A DNA stretch of 60,527 nucleotides from Heliomicrobium gestii (lineage in GTDB: Bacteria > Bacillota > Desulfitobacteriia > Heliobacteriales > Heliobacteriaceae), in the NCBI RefSeq assembly GCF_009877435.1, contig NZ_WXEX01000016.1, positions 1 to 60,527 on the forward strand, written 5' to 3'. Below the pieces are notes generated by a model. That model saw only the letters and a program-made list of their open reading frames with translations. It was not told where the DNA came from and made no database searches. Numbering within the stretch: the first letter of the stretch is position 1; every line of letters begins with the position of its first letter. Both the position numbers and the translations under genes were made by a program. Positions 60,400 to 60,527 of this stretch are shown here, piece by piece.

Positions 60400-60527
60400 A
60401 ACGGCGCCTCCTCGTCGATCTGAACCGATGGATCTGATAGGGAAAACCGGTTGTGTAAGGATATTGAAATGTTTTTTGAGGCAATTACTATGAGATGCGC
60501 TATGCTCGGCATTTTATTTGTATTATA

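Overview
The window looks like chromosome of a GC-rich, endospore-forming member of the Firmicutes/Clostridia. Spore-coat genes (cotJ), WhiA/YvcK/RapZ, an SLH surface protein, frequent TTG/GTG starts behind strong AGGAGG-type ribosome binding sites, and a gap-pgk-tpiA-gpmI-eno-secG order all fit this. A member of the Heliobacteriaceae/Peptococcaceae is plausible, but no photosynthesis or other diagnostic gene lies here, so the genus is inference. I see no rRNA, tRNA, CRISPR array, insertion sequence or prophage.

Layout. 1-1330 (+): cotJA-cotJB-cotJC, the first gene cut by the window edge. 1621-3558 (+): a CHASE2 adenylate cyclase, convergent with a GAF/HD-GYP phosphodiesterase. 3632-27785 (-): a 24-kb co-directional block, in transcription order uvrC, YvlD-like membrane protein, Cof-type HAD phosphatase, GH13 alpha-amylase, malQ, rapZ, yvcK, whiA, hexapeptide acyltransferase, rpoN, gap, pgk, tpiA, gpmI, eno, secG, hppA (K+-dependent type pyrophosphatase), tatA, thioesterase, smpB and the HD-GYP gene. 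It joins glucan breakdown, cell-wall/carbon control, sigma-54, lower glycolysis, protein export and pyrophosphate-driven ion pumping. 27910-30143 (+): pgi, a DUF212 membrane protein and a small membrane protein. 30258-36861: uvrA and uvrB (-), separated by a His-rich YmaF-like gene (+) and a coiled-coil gene (-). 37197-38673: a small membrane protein (+) and a secreted protein (-).

38851-43366 (+) is the most interesting part. A membrane histidine kinase and an NtrC-type activator end at a terminator. Directly behind it is a perfect -24/-12 sigma-54 promoter with two dyad sites upstream, driving a NapH-like polyferredoxin membrane protein and two small proteins. The sigma factor itself (rpoN) is also in the window, so sensor, activator, sigma factor, promoter and target are all visible.

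43428-49272: a small Cys/His membrane protein (-), a BASS-family transporter, an SLH surface protein with nine tandem beta repeats, and UDP-glucose dehydrogenase. 49375-55531: a radical SAM/SPASM protein (-) divergent from a 1311-residue double dynamin-like GTPase (+), then a small membrane protein. 55564-60399: a two-domain methyltransferase and a HemAT-type globin sensor (-), then a phosphoribosyltransferase (+) whose 3' end overlaps that of a second GAF/HD-GYP protein (-).
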